Positions 1 through 7,225 of a stretch of 34,274 bases of DNA are shown here, one piece after another. A program made the translations under genes and the position numbers. The notes under the pieces were generated by a model, which was given only the letters and a program-made list of their open reading frames with translations, made no database searches and had not been told where the DNA came from. Each line of letters opens with the position of its first letter. The stretch's first letter is position 1. The stretch comes from JBOGOC01 sp050747525 (lineage in GTDB: Bacteria; Acidobacteriota; Polarisedimenticolia; JACPZX01; DASXTC01), in the NCBI GenBank assembly GCA_050747525.1, contig JBOGOC010000084.1:1-34274 (forward strand), in the 5' to 3' direction.

Positions 1-2
1 AC

Positions 3-80
3 AATCGGCAGCGCCGGCACTCGTACCTCGGCTATCGAACCCCGGAGGAGTTTGAGAAAGCCGAGTTGGGGGCCGCATAA
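3..80 (+). CDS. IS3-family transposase OrfB, C-terminal end only
   Basis: The frame from base 3 to the TAA at 78-80 reads as the end of an IS3-type transposase: an RRHSYLGYRTPEEFE-like stretch followed by stop. In this family the end of the DDE integrase domain carries the pattern R-P-H-x-x-L-G-Y-x-(T/S)-P-x-E-F, and most of it is visible here (H, LGY, TPEEFE). Only 25 residues lie in the window; the rest is beyond the left edge, so I cannot say whether the element is intact. The protein would cut and join IS ends. A probable right terminal inverted repeat follows a few bases after the stop, as is usual in IS3 elements. Confidence 0.8.
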   Translation, partial: NRQRRHSYLGYRTPEEFEKAELGAA

Positions 81-85
81 CATAC

Positions 86-111
86 CTGTCCACGAAACTG
101 AGGGAAGTTCG
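86..111 (+). repeat. Candidate right terminal inverted repeat of the IS3-family element
   Basis: Just after the transposase stop comes CTGTCCACGAAACTGAGGGA and then AGTTCG. Read on the opposite strand it begins near CGAACTTCCCTCAGTTTCG and ends in GTGGACAG, resembling IS3-family ends (TGA-x-C-rich tract, then GTGGACA). The left end is outside the window, so the pairing cannot be checked. Confidence 0.5.
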
Positions 112-321
112 GGCTCCTGAGGGCCCCTTCAACCTCTCCACCCCCGGCGCTCTGAGCTCGTCCGACGGAAGACATCTCCATGATCGGACGTCCGGAGCCG
201 GACCCCGTCTCCATCGCCTCGCGAAGAGAAGAGCAAGAGGGCGTGGGCGCTTCGTGCCACGGTCTGGTTTTTCACCCGAAGGCAAAACCCCGGCAGCTGC
301 GCTCGTGACTCTCACGGAGAG
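112..321. other. Gene-free stretch next to the IS end
   Basis: I see no convincing gene here. The short open frames on both strands lack a ribosome-binding site and are rich in G, S, R and P, as expected from chance frames in GC-rich DNA. The only local structure is a 6-bp inverted repeat, GGTTTT at 266-271 with AAAACC at 284-289, around a 12-nt loop. It lies downstream of the leftward moxR gene and could contribute to transcription ending. Confidence 0.4.
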
Positions 322-499
322 GCCGGCGGCGGGGAGTGGTCGGAGAGACCCTCTGGAGCCCGAGCCGGGTCACGCGAGCGTTGGCCGCGCGCGCTTTTGC
401 GCGGCCAGCTCGCGTGAGGCGAGGGCGGAAGCGGGAGTGAGCCGTCGTGGCCAACGCCACGACGGCGAACGTTCGCGGAGACCACTCCCCGCCTCCGGC
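322..499. ncRNA. Large nested inverted-repeat structure, unassigned
   Basis: Three helices nest here. The outer arm 322-341 pairs with 480-499 at 19 of 20 positions; the single mismatch is 327/494. Inside it, 370-379 pairs perfectly with 408-417, and 383-390 with 399-406, giving one long hairpin of 18 bp with a 3x1 internal loop. A second hairpin pairs 441-451 with 456-466, 11 bp perfectly, with loop CAAC. A minor helix at 344-347/351-354 is possible. The result is a branched fold about 178 nt long, possible on either strand. It starts 30 nt beyond the moxR stop, so it could be that gene's terminator, a structured RNA, or a palindromic repeat element. I recognise no RNase P, SRP, tmRNA or 6S signature, and no target duplication flanks the outer arms. 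Confidence 0.55.
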
Positions 500-528
500 G
501 CGACCACGACTCCGGAGACCGCCGCCCC

Positions 529-1515
529 TCACGGCACCTCCACCGCGTCGAACACGCGCCGCACCACCTCGTCGGTCGTCACCTCCTCGGCTTCGGCCTC
601 GTAGGTGAGGATGACGCGGTGCCGCAGGACGTCGGGTCCGATCGCCTTCACGTCCTCGGGAGTCACGTAGCCGCGCCCGCGGATGAAGGCGTGGGCGCGC
701 GAGGCCATCGTCAGGTACACGGTGGCGCGCGGGGAAGCGCCGAACTGCACGAGCGGCGCGATGTCCAGGCCGTGCTCGGCGGGCCGCCGCGTCGCGTGCA
801 CCAGGCTCACGATGTAGTCCTTGATCCGATCGTCCATGTAGACGTGCGTCGCGGCGTCGCGCGCACGCACGATGTGGGCCGTCCCCGTCACCTTCTGCGC
901 CTGCGGGACGCGCGGGCCGGTCATGCGATCCAGGATCTCGCGCTCCTCGGCGCGCGAGGGGTAGTCCACCAGGATCTTCAGCATGAAGCGGTCCACCTGC
1001 GCCTCGGGGAGCGGGTAGGTGCCTTCATGCTCGATGGGGTTCTGCGTGGCCAGGACCAGGAAGGGATCGGGGAGCGGGTAGGTCTCGTCGCTGATGGTGA
1101 CCTGGCGCTCCTGCATCGACTCCAGCAGGGCCGACTGCACCTTGGCCGGGGCCCGGTTGATCTCGTCGGCCAGGATGATGTTGGCGAAGACCGGCCCCTT
1201 GCGCGCGTAGAACTTGCCGTCTTTCTGGCTGTAGATCATCGTCCCGACCAGGTCGGCCGGAAGCAGGTCGGGGGTGAACTGGATGCGCTGAAAATGGGCG
1301 TCCAAAGTGTCGGCGAAGGTCTTGACAGCCAAGGTCTTCGCCAGCCCCGGCACCCCCTCCAGCAGGATGTGCCCGTGGCACAGCACCCCCACCATGAGCC
1401 GATCCAGCAGACCCCGCTGGCCCACGATGACTTTCTGCATCTCCGTCAGGACCTTGTCGACGAAAAGGCTTTCCTGACGGACCATATCGTTGATGGCCTG
1501 GATGTCGGTGGGCAT
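529..1515 (-). CDS. MoxR-family AAA+ ATPase
   Basis: A 328-residue AAA+ ATPase of the MoxR group, normal length for the family. Visible motifs are Walker A GVPGLAKT (about 54-61), Walker B IILADEIN (about 113-120) followed by the RAPAK stretch typical of MoxR, sensor-1 ATQNP (about 156-160) and a C-terminal lid domain. MoxR proteins act as chaperone-like ATPases, usually with VWA-domain or DUF58 partners; no such partner is next to it, as only an IS remnant lies downstream. I chose the ATG at 1515, which follows GGAGAGG, over the ATG at 1563, which lacks a good site. A GCCCCC/GGGGGC hairpin at 1572-1589 lies upstream. It is divergent from the chemotaxis operon, so a functional link is only possible. 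Confidence 0.93.
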   Translation of the reverse strand: MPTDIQAINDMVRQESLFVDKVLTEMQKVIVGQRGLLDRLMVGVLCHGHILLEGVPGLAKTLAVKTFADTLDAHFQRIQFTPDLLPADLVGTMIYSQKDGKFYARKGPVFANIILADEINRAPAKVQSALLESMQERQVTISDETYPLPDPFLVLATQNPIEHEGTYPLPEAQVDRFMLKILVDYPSRAEEREILDRMTGPRVPQAQKVTGTAHIVRARDAATHVYMDDRIKDYIVSLVHATRRPAEHGLDIAPLVQFGASPRATVYLTMASRAHAFIRGRGYVTPEDVKAIGPDVLRHRVILTYEAEAEEVTTDEVVRRVFDAVEVP

Positions 1516-1670
1516 CGCCTCTCCGCGCTCCGGGGGCCTGTTGAACGAGGCCGGACCGGTCATTATGTTTAGCCCCCGTTCCAGGGGGCGTTTACAGGAC
1601 GGGAGCGGAGTCTAGAACACCAGCCTCAATTCCTTCAAGGAGTTGCCCCCCTCCCCTTCGGAGGTCTGCC

Positions 1671-2909
1671 GTGCGCGTGAAGCTCGCCTTCGGGTTCGTC
1701 GCCGTGGCCCTGGTGGCGGGCCTGTCCAACTACCTCATTGTGGCCCTCTTCCGGGACTCGGCCCTGTCCACCGGGGTGGGCCTGGCCGTGGTGGACGCCC
1801 TGATCGGCGTGCTCGCCGGCACGTCGCTTTCGCGCTACTTCACCCGGCACCTCAAGGACCTCGCGCTGGCCACCTCCCACATGAGCAAGGGGGATCTCAC
1901 CCGCAAGGTGGAGATCCACACCGGGGACGAAATCGAAGAGCTGGCCTCCTCGTTCAACGCCATGGTGGCCAGCCTCTCCAACGTCGTCACGGAAGTGAAA
2001 GTTTCAGCACAGCAGATATCCACCTCCGCCCAGTCCCTGTCCTCCACAGCCGAGGAGATGAACGCCTCCACGGAGAACATCTCCGACACCGTCCGCAAGA
2101 TCGCCGTGGGGGCTGAGAGCCAGGCGGCCATGGTGGACCGCACCACCGAGATCACGCGCGAGCTGGCGGTCTCCACCGAGGAGATCGCGGCGCGGGCCCG
2201 CGCCGCCGCGTCCCTGGCTTCCGAGGCCGGCACGCGCGCCCGCCAGGGGGCCGACGACGCGGGGCAGGCCACCGAAAAGATCTCCCAGATCTACCGCAAG
2301 GTGGAGCGCGCCTCGGAGACCGTGGCCGGCTTCCGCGAGCGCGCCCTCCAGATCAACAAGACGGTCGACTTCATCACCTCCATCGCGCACCAGACCCACC
2401 TGCTCGCGCTCAACGCCACCATCGAGGCGGCTCGCGCCGGCGAGCATGGCCGCGGGTTTGCCGTGGTGGCGGCCGAGGTAGGCAAGCTGGCCGACAGCGC
2501 CCGTGTGTTCGCCGACCAGATCGCCGAGCTGGCCGAAGGGATCAACACGGGGTCGTCGGGCGTGATCGAGTCGATGAACGACAGCCTGGCGTCGGCGGTC
2601 GATGGGCGCAACGCCGTGGGAGCGGTGGGACGCAACCTCGAGGACATCAAGCAGGCGGTCCTGGCCACCGTGGACCGCGTGTCGGAGATATCCGCCTCCA
2701 CCGAGAAGCAGGCCCTGGGCGCGGATCGCCTGGTGAAGGCCATCGAAGAGATCGCGCGCATCGCCCAGAGCAACGCCGCCGGGACGCAGGACGCCTCGGC
2801 GGCCACCCTGGAGCAGACCGCCTCCATGCAGGAGATGTCCTCGTCCGCGCAGCAGCTGGCGCGCACGTCGGACGCCCTCAAGGAGATGGTCACCATCTTC
2901 CGACTCTGA
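1671..2909 (+). CDS. Methyl-accepting chemotaxis protein without a periplasmic sensor domain
   Basis: A 412-residue chemoreceptor. Two hydrophobic segments (about 5-27 and 35-56) are joined by only about 8 residues, so there is no periplasmic ligand domain. A HAMP domain follows (about 56-108) and then the long coiled-coil signalling domain, whose hairpin tip reads IAHQTHLLALNATIEAARAG (about 238-257). It should form ternary arrays with CheW and CheA and control CheA autophosphorylation. The GTG start has GGAGG six bases upstream. The stop is 7 nt before cheW, so it is the first gene of the operon. The tip has H where most receptors have N (QTN to QTH), and G in place of the usual R in EVR. 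Input may come through the membrane, the HAMP domain or a partner. Confidence 0.93.
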   Translation: MRVKLAFGFVAVALVAGLSNYLIVALFRDSALSTGVGLAVVDALIGVLAGTSLSRYFTRHLKDLALATSHMSKGDLTRKVEIHTGDEIEELASSFNAMVASLSNVVTEVKVSAQQISTSAQSLSSTAEEMNASTENISDTVRKIAVGAESQAAMVDRTTEITRELAVSTEEIAARARAAASLASEAGTRARQGADDAGQATEKISQIYRKVERASETVAGFRERALQINKTVDFITSIAHQTHLLALNATIEAARAGEHGRGFAVVAAEVGKLADSARVFADQIAELAEGINTGSSGVIESMNDSLASAVDGRNAVGAVGRNLEDIKQAVLATVDRVSEISASTEKQALGADRLVKAIEEIARIAQSNAAGTQDASAATLEQTASMQEMSSSAQQLARTSDALKEMVTIFRL

Positions 2910-2916
2910 GGCCGCG

Positions 2917-3411
2917 ATGACCCGCCCGCGCGCGTCGTGCGTCCGCTTCGCCCTGGATGGCCAGTCCTTCGGCCTTCCGCTCGATCAGGTGCGCGAGATC
3001 ACGGCGGTGCAGCGCGTGCACCCCGTCCCCTTCGCTCCCCCGCACATCCTGGGCCTGATCAACCTGCGCGGTCAGGTGGTCACCCTGCTGGACGTCGCCG
3101 CCATCCTGGGGCGCCCCTTCAGCCAGGAAGCCGCCGCCGGGATGGCCCTCGTCCTCTCCGCCCCGAGAGAGAACCTCGCCCTTCGCGTGCCGGCGCCGGT
3201 CCAGATTGGCGAGGCGCGTCCCGTGGCGGTGGCGTCGATGGCGGCGGCCGGAGCCTCCGATGACGGGACCGCGGCGGCCCACGACATGGTGGGGATGGCG
3301 TCCCAAGATCTCGGACCCGACGATCTGGTGGAGATGCTCTCCGCTCCCGACCTGATCGCGCGCGTGGAGGAGCGGCTGCTGGCCGGCTTCAGGACGGGGG
3401 TGGCCCCCTGA
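2917..3411 (+). CDS. cheW: CheW coupling protein
   Basis: A 164-residue CheW-like protein that should bridge the chemoreceptor and CheA. The CheW fold is visible: an N-terminal strand CVRFALDGQSFGLPLDQVRE, then the PPHILGLINLRGQVVTLLDV stretch (about 41-60), where the NLRG motif is the family hallmark. The C-terminal 50 residues are rich in A, D and E and look like an added tail beyond the usual core. It starts 7 nt after the receptor gene, with GAGG just upstream, and cheY begins 12 nt after its stop. A GGGGG/CCCCC mini-hairpin lies over the last codons. Confidence 0.9.
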   Translation: MTRPRASCVRFALDGQSFGLPLDQVREITAVQRVHPVPFAPPHILGLINLRGQVVTLLDVAAILGRPFSQEAAAGMALVLSAPRENLALRVPAPVQIGEARPVAVASMAAAGASDDGTAAAHDMVGMASQDLGPDDLVEMLSAPDLIARVEERLLAGFRTGVAP

Positions 3412-3422
3412 ACGGCGCGCCG

Positions 3423-3788
3423 GTGCGCGTGCTGGTGGTGGACGACGCCGCCTACATGCGGTCCATGATCCGCGACATCCTGATCAACACGGGAGGCTAC
3501 GAGGTGGTGGGCGAGGCATCCACCGGCAAGGAGGCGGTCCAGCTCTACGAGGCGCTGCACCCCGCCATCGTCACCATGGACATCGTGCTCCCCGGGCTGG
3601 ACGGCATCCAGGCCACCCGCAGGATCCTGGAGATCGACCCGAAGGCCATCATCATCATGTGCAGCGCCCTGGGACAGGAGGCTCTCGTGCTGGAGTCGAT
3701 CGCCGCCGGAGCGCGCGACTTCATCGTCAAGCCGTTCACACCCGACAAGGTCCTGCGGGTCCTCGAAGCCCTCTTCCCCGCCCCGTAG
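3423..3788 (+). CDS. cheY: CheY-type single-domain response regulator
   Basis: A 121-residue receiver domain with no output domain, the usual CheY size. Acidic pocket residues are D7 and D8 (VVDD), the phospho-acceptor is D53 (TMDIVLPG), the switch Ser is in MCSA (about 81) and the conserved Lys is K103 (VKPF). It should accept phosphate from CheA and act on the motor or another target. The GTG at 3423 is the first start after cheW and has no strong ribosome-binding site, so translation may depend on cheW. It ends 12 nt before cheA. The CheY role is inferred from its position between cheW and cheA. Confidence 0.92.
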   Translation: MRVLVVDDAAYMRSMIRDILINTGGYEVVGEASTGKEAVQLYEALHPAIVTMDIVLPGLDGIQATRRILEIDPKAIIIMCSALGQEALVLESIAAGARDFIVKPFTPDKVLRVLEALFPAP

Positions 3789-3800
3789 GAGCGTCACTCC

Positions 3801-5744
3801 ATGGACATGAGGAAGTACCTCGACCTGTTCGTGGCCGAGGCGAACGAGCACATCCAGGGTGCCCTGCGAGAGACGGGCCGCCTGGGCGAAGGGCACGTCC
3901 CACCCGAGAGCCTCAACGCGCTGTTCCGTCACTTCCACTCCATCAAAGGGATGGCCGCCTCCATGGGCTTCGAGCAGATCACGGCGATCAGCCACGCCGC
4001 CGAGGATCTGTTCGACCAGGTGCGCAAAGGGGCGCTGCGCCCCGACGACGCCCTGATCGACATGACCATGGAGGCGCTCGATGCCATGGCGAGCATGGTG
4101 GCCGAGGCGGGCGCGGTGGGCCCCGGCGCGCGCCTGACGTTCGACCCGGATCCCCTGGCCGCGCGTCTGCGGGCGCTGATCGGACCGGCGGACCGCCCCG
4201 ATCCGGCGCCGCGAGCCACCTCGGGACCGCCGGTCGCCCGGGTCGCCGAGGCCGGCCCCGTCGCAAGGGAGCCCCGGCACACGTATCGATGCGTGATCGC
4301 GGTCGACTCGCGCGCGGACATGCCCGGCGCGCGCGCCGCGCTGGTTCTGCAGCGCCTCGAGCAGCTCGGGGAGATCCTGGGCACCTCGCCCCGCCGCGAG
4401 CGCCTGGCGGAGCCGGGATTCGACGGGGAGATGATCGTGCGCCTCGCCAGCCACCGGCCCCAGGCCGCCCTCGTGGCGGTGGTGGCGGACCTGCTGGACC
4501 TCAAGCTGTTCGAGGTGGCGGAGGTGGCCACGTGCTCGGGCGCCGAGCCCGCCCCCGCGGGAGCCGCCGCGGCCGAAGCGCCCTCCAGCGTGCGCGTCCC
4601 CACCTCGGCTCTCGACCTGTTCCTGGACGCGATCGCGGAGCTGGTCTCGCGCCGCGGGACGCTCGCCGAGGCGGTGCGCACGGGTGACCAGGCGGAAGCG
4701 GGCGTGACGCTGCAGAGGATGACGGCTTCGATCCAGAGCCTGCGCGATCAGGTGATGCTGATCCGCCTGATCCCTTTCGACCACATCACTCCCCGCCTCA
4801 CGCGGGCGGTGAGGGAGCTGTGCCGGGCCACCGGCAAGCGCGCCGCGCTGCACATCACCGGCGCCGGGATCGCCGTGGATCGATCGGTGCTCGAGGAGAT
4901 CGTGGACCCGCTGATGCACGTCCTGCGCAACGCCGTGGACCACGGCATCCGCGCTCCCGAAGAACGGGAGCGCTCCGGCAAACCGGCTACCGGAAGCCTG
5001 AGGCTCGAGGTGTCGCGCCTGGGCGACGGCGTCCAGATCCTGGTGGAGGACGACGGCGAAGGGATGGACGTGGAGGCCATCCGCCGCGGCGCGCTGGAAC
5101 GCGGCTTCCGCACCACGGAGCAGCTCGCGACGATGGACGAAGAGGAGATCCTGATGCTGACCACCGTCCCGGGCTTCTCCACCGCCACGCGGGTGACCGA
5201 GGTGTCGGGGCGGGGCGTGGGGATGGACATCGTGCGCACGCGCGTGGAGGCGCTGCGCGGACACATGGCCGTCCGCTCGCGCCGGGGCGTGGGCACGCGC
5301 ATCGAGCTGATGCTGCCGATCACCGTGGCCATCCTGGACGCCTTCCTGGTGGAGTCGGGCAGACAGGTGTTCGCGGTCCCTGCCTCCACGGTGCAGAGCG
5401 TGCAGCTGGTGGGACGATCGCGGATCCGGTCCACCCTCTCGGGGCGCTTCCTGGCCACCACGGGCGAGGGATCGACGGCCACCTTCACGCCGCTGCTCAT
5501 GCTGGACGAAGCGCTGCAGTGCCGCCGGGATCACCGGCCCAGGCCCCCGGAGATCCCGGTCCTGAGCTACCGCGCGGCGGGCACCTCGGGAGCCCTGGCC
5601 GTGGAGCGGATCCTGGGGCGGCGCGAGGTGGTCGTGAAGCCGCTGGGCCCGCCCCTCGAGAGCCTGCGCCGCTACTCCGGGGCCGCCCTCCTGGACGACG
5701 GCCGCCTGGCCCTGGTGCTCGACCTGGCCAACTTCGCCTCCTGA
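3801..5744 (+). CDS. cheA: Chemotaxis histidine kinase CheA
   Basis: A 647-residue CheA with all main parts in order: an Hpt domain with the phospho-site H46 in FHSIKGMA, a proline-rich linker, a P2-like region (about 163-243), a P3 dimerisation helix pair (about 264-325), the HATPase with N-box N377 (HVLRNAVDHG), G1 EDDGEGMD (about 416-423) and G2 GRGVGMD (about 470-476), and a C-terminal CheW-like P5 domain. It autophosphorylates in response to receptor state and passes phosphate to CheY. AGGAG lies 9 nt before the ATG. It is the last gene of the operon; no cheR, cheB, cheD or cheX is nearby, so adaptation enzymes, if present, are encoded elsewhere. Confidence 0.96.
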   Translation: MDMRKYLDLFVAEANEHIQGALRETGRLGEGHVPPESLNALFRHFHSIKGMAASMGFEQITAISHAAEDLFDQVRKGALRPDDALIDMTMEALDAMASMVAEAGAVGPGARLTFDPDPLAARLRALIGPADRPDPAPRATSGPPVARVAEAGPVAREPRHTYRCVIAVDSRADMPGARAALVLQRLEQLGEILGTSPRRERLAEPGFDGEMIVRLASHRPQAALVAVVADLLDLKLFEVAEVATCSGAEPAPAGAAAAEAPSSVRVPTSALDLFLDAIAELVSRRGTLAEAVRTGDQAEAGVTLQRMTASIQSLRDQVMLIRLIPFDHITPRLTRAVRELCRATGKRAALHITGAGIAVDRSVLEEIVDPLMHVLRNAVDHGIRAPEERERSGKPATGSLRLEVSRLGDGVQILVEDDGEGMDVEAIRRGALERGFRTTEQLATMDEEEILMLTTVPGFSTATRVTEVSGRGVGMDIVRTRVEALRGHMAVRSRRGVGTRIELMLPITVAILDAFLVESGRQVFAVPASTVQSVQLVGRSRIRSTLSGRFLATTGEGSTATFTPLLMLDEALQCRRDHRPRPPEIPVLSYRAAGTSGALAVERILGRREVVVKPLGPPLESLRRYSGAALLDDGRLALVLDLANFAS

Positions 5745-5760
5745 TCCCGGGCCGCGCGGC

Positions 5761-5782
5761 TCTGACGCATGTCTGACGCATG
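5761..5782 (+). repeat. Two tandem copies of an 11-bp unit
   Basis: TCTGACGCATG occurs twice head to tail, directly after the 3' end of cheA. The rest of the cheA-trxA gap (5745-5907) contains no gene that I can see. The repeat could be simple slippage; no function is suggested. Confidence 0.6.
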
Positions 5783-5907
5783 AAAGACAAGGGCCACGGG
5801 ATCGCCCGACGACCACCAAGAGGCGGGATGAACGCAAGAAGACGAATGAGAACCAGGATCCCGCACTGACGGAGGACGGGTCAGGGAGCTACTGATTCGG
5901 ATGGAGC

Positions 5908-5932
5908 GGGGCCGGACGAGCCGTCCGGCCCC
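5908..5932 (-). terminator. GC-rich hairpin, probable terminator for trxA and perhaps cheA
   Basis: GGGGCCGGAC at 5908-5917 pairs perfectly with GTCCGGCCCC at 5923-5932, with a 5-nt loop. It lies 7 nt beyond the trxA stop, between two converging genes. There is no U-run, so it is a candidate terminator by position and stability only. Confidence 0.6.
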
Positions 5933-5938
5933 TGCGCG

Positions 5939-6268
5939 TCAGACGTGCCGGCTGATCATCGCCGAGATGGCCTCGCGCGACTGGGCGCCGACCATCTGGT
6001 CCACGGGCTTGCCGTTCTTGAAGAGGATCAAGGTGGGGATGCTGCGGACGTTGTACTGGGCCGCCGTGCCGGGATTCTGATCCACGTCCAGCTTTCCGAT
6101 ACGGGCGCGTCCCTTCATCTCGGTGGCCAGCTTCTCCAGCACGGGAGCCACCATCCTGCACGGGCCGCACCAGGTGGCCCAGAAATCCACCAGGATGGGC
6201 CCGCCATCGGCCTTTCCGACCTCCGTTGCAAAATTCCTGTCGTCCAGGATCGTGATGTCTTGATTCAT
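5939..6268 (-). CDS. trxA: Thioredoxin
   Basis: A 109-residue thioredoxin, the normal length for TrxA. The active site WCGPC (C34 and C37) follows VDFWAT, and the cis-proline loop SIPTL is present. It should be a cytoplasmic dithiol reductant for enzymes such as ribonucleotide reductase. I start it at the ATG at 6268, which gives the family-typical N terminus, instead of an upstream start that would add 23 unrelated residues and run nearly into rsmA. The ribosome-binding site is weak (GGTGG, 10 nt away). It is divergent from rsmA and followed by a strong hairpin. Confidence 0.93.
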   Translation of the reverse strand: MNQDITILDDRNFATEVGKADGGPILVDFWATWCGPCRMVAPVLEKLATEMKGRARIGKLDVDQNPGTAAQYNVRSIPTLILFKNGKPVDQMVGAQSREAISAMISRHV

Positions 6269-6317
6269 GAGGCTGTTACCACCGACTCCCTCCACGAAGT
6301 TCAAGAATGACGCAGTC

Positions 6318-6325
6318 AGTATACT
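6318..6325. promoter_or_regulatory. Palindromic -10-like box between trxA and rsmA
   Basis: AGTATACT is its own reverse complement, so each strand carries TATACT (5 of 6 to the -10 consensus). It lies 15 nt before the rsmA start and about 50 nt before the trxA start, so it could serve both. No good -35 hexamer is visible on either side. Confidence 0.4.
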
Positions 6326-6340
6326 GTTCGAGCTCACGCC

Positions 6341-7183
6341 ATGTTGAAACCCTCTACGCGATCAAGGCACCGGCGTTTCACACCGCGACCCACCTCGCGC
6401 CGCCGGCGCGCGATGGGCCAGCACTTCCTGTCCAGCCGCGCAGCGGTGACGCGTCTCATCGATCTCTTTGCACCCGTCGCAGGAGAGCACGTGCTGGAGA
6501 TAGGCTCGGGACGCGGAGCCCTCACCGACCCGCTGCTCGAGGCGGGGGTGCGCCTCACCGCGATCGAGCTGGATCCCGACCTGGCCTCCCGCCTGGCTTC
6601 CCGGCACGCGGGCAACGACCGGCTGCGACTGGTGCAGGCCAACGTGCTGGAGTGCGACCTGACGGAGCTGGCCGCCCCCGCGGCCCGCGTGATCGCCAAC
6701 CTCCCCTACTCCATCACCGGCGAGGTGCTGCACCGGCTCCTGCTGGCCGGCCCGCCCATCACATACCTGATGCTGATGCTGCAGCGCGAGGTGGTGAACC
6801 GCATCGTGGCCTCTCCCGGAGGACGCGTGTACGGCTCGCTGTCGGTCCTGTCGCAGTACTTCACCCAGCCGGTCACCCTGATGACGCTCGCCCCGGGCTC
6901 GTTCACACCACCCCCGGCCGTCTCCTCATCGGTGGTTTCCATGCCCTTCCGCCCGCTCCCCCGCGAGATCCCACCCGACGGCGAAGCCGCCTACGCCCGC
7001 TTCATCAGGGAGCTGTTCGCGCACAGACGGCAGACCCTGCTGAACAACCTGAAGGCGGCGAGGCCGGGGAGGGCGCCCGAGCTGCCTGCGCTGCTGGCGG
7101 AGCTGGGGATCGACCCGGGCCGCCGCCCCGAGACACTGGCCCGGCACGAGTGCCTCTCCCTTCATCGCGCTCTCCTGATATAA
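6341..7183 (+). CDS. rsmA: 16S rRNA dimethyladenosine transferase RsmA/KsgA
   Basis: A 280-residue enzyme that should dimethylate the two adjacent adenosines near the 3' end of 16S rRNA with SAM. Visible are the N-terminal RRRAMGQHFL, the SAM loop EIGSGRGALT (about 53-62), the acidic E76 that usually contacts the ribose, and the catalytic NLPY (120-123). The C-terminal helical domain is complete. The ATG at 6341 keeps the basic residues before GQHFL; the inner ATG at 6413 would remove them. Its last codons overlap a -10-like box for the RNase J gene. Confidence 0.95.
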   Translation: MLKPSTRSRHRRFTPRPTSRRRRAMGQHFLSSRAAVTRLIDLFAPVAGEHVLEIGSGRGALTDPLLEAGVRLTAIELDPDLASRLASRHAGNDRLRLVQANVLECDLTELAAPAARVIANLPYSITGEVLHRLLLAGPPITYLMLMLQREVVNRIVASPGGRVYGSLSVLSQYFTQPVTLMTLAPGSFTPPPAVSSSVVSMPFRPLPREIPPDGEAAYARFIRELFAHRRQTLLNNLKAARPGRAPELPALLAELGIDPGRRPETLARHECLSLHRALLI

Positions 7184-7184
7184 T
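7177..7184 (+). promoter_or_regulatory. Extended -10 box for the RNase J gene
   Basis: TGATATAAT gives a perfect TATAAT at 7179-7184 with the extended TGn motif, overlapping the rsmA stop codon. A transcript starting near 7191 would have a leader of about 35 nt before the start at 7226. The -35 region is not recognisable. Confidence 0.5.
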
Positions 7185-7225
7185 CCCGGCGCCTCGCTGT
7201 CCCGCTCCCTGGGCGGACCCTTGTC

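Noticed and set aside
28..45. TATCGAACCCC resembling a tRNA T-arm at the left edge
   Set aside because: It lies inside the in-frame transposase coding sequence and has no stem partners.
322..499. Assignment of the nested fold to RNase P RNA, SRP RNA, tmRNA or 6S RNA
   Set aside because: None of the conserved sequence signatures of these RNAs is present; the long perfect helices also differ from their known shapes.
254..604. 116-codon plus-strand frame beside moxR
   Set aside because: It crosses the nested inverted-repeat structure and the antisense of moxR, and has no ribosome-binding site or recognisable sequence.
3072..5837. 921-codon open frame on the minus strand across cheW, cheY and cheA
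   Set aside because: It is the antisense shadow of three well-identified genes in GC-rich DNA; its composition (R, G, H, Q, A) is non-protein-like and it has no domain.
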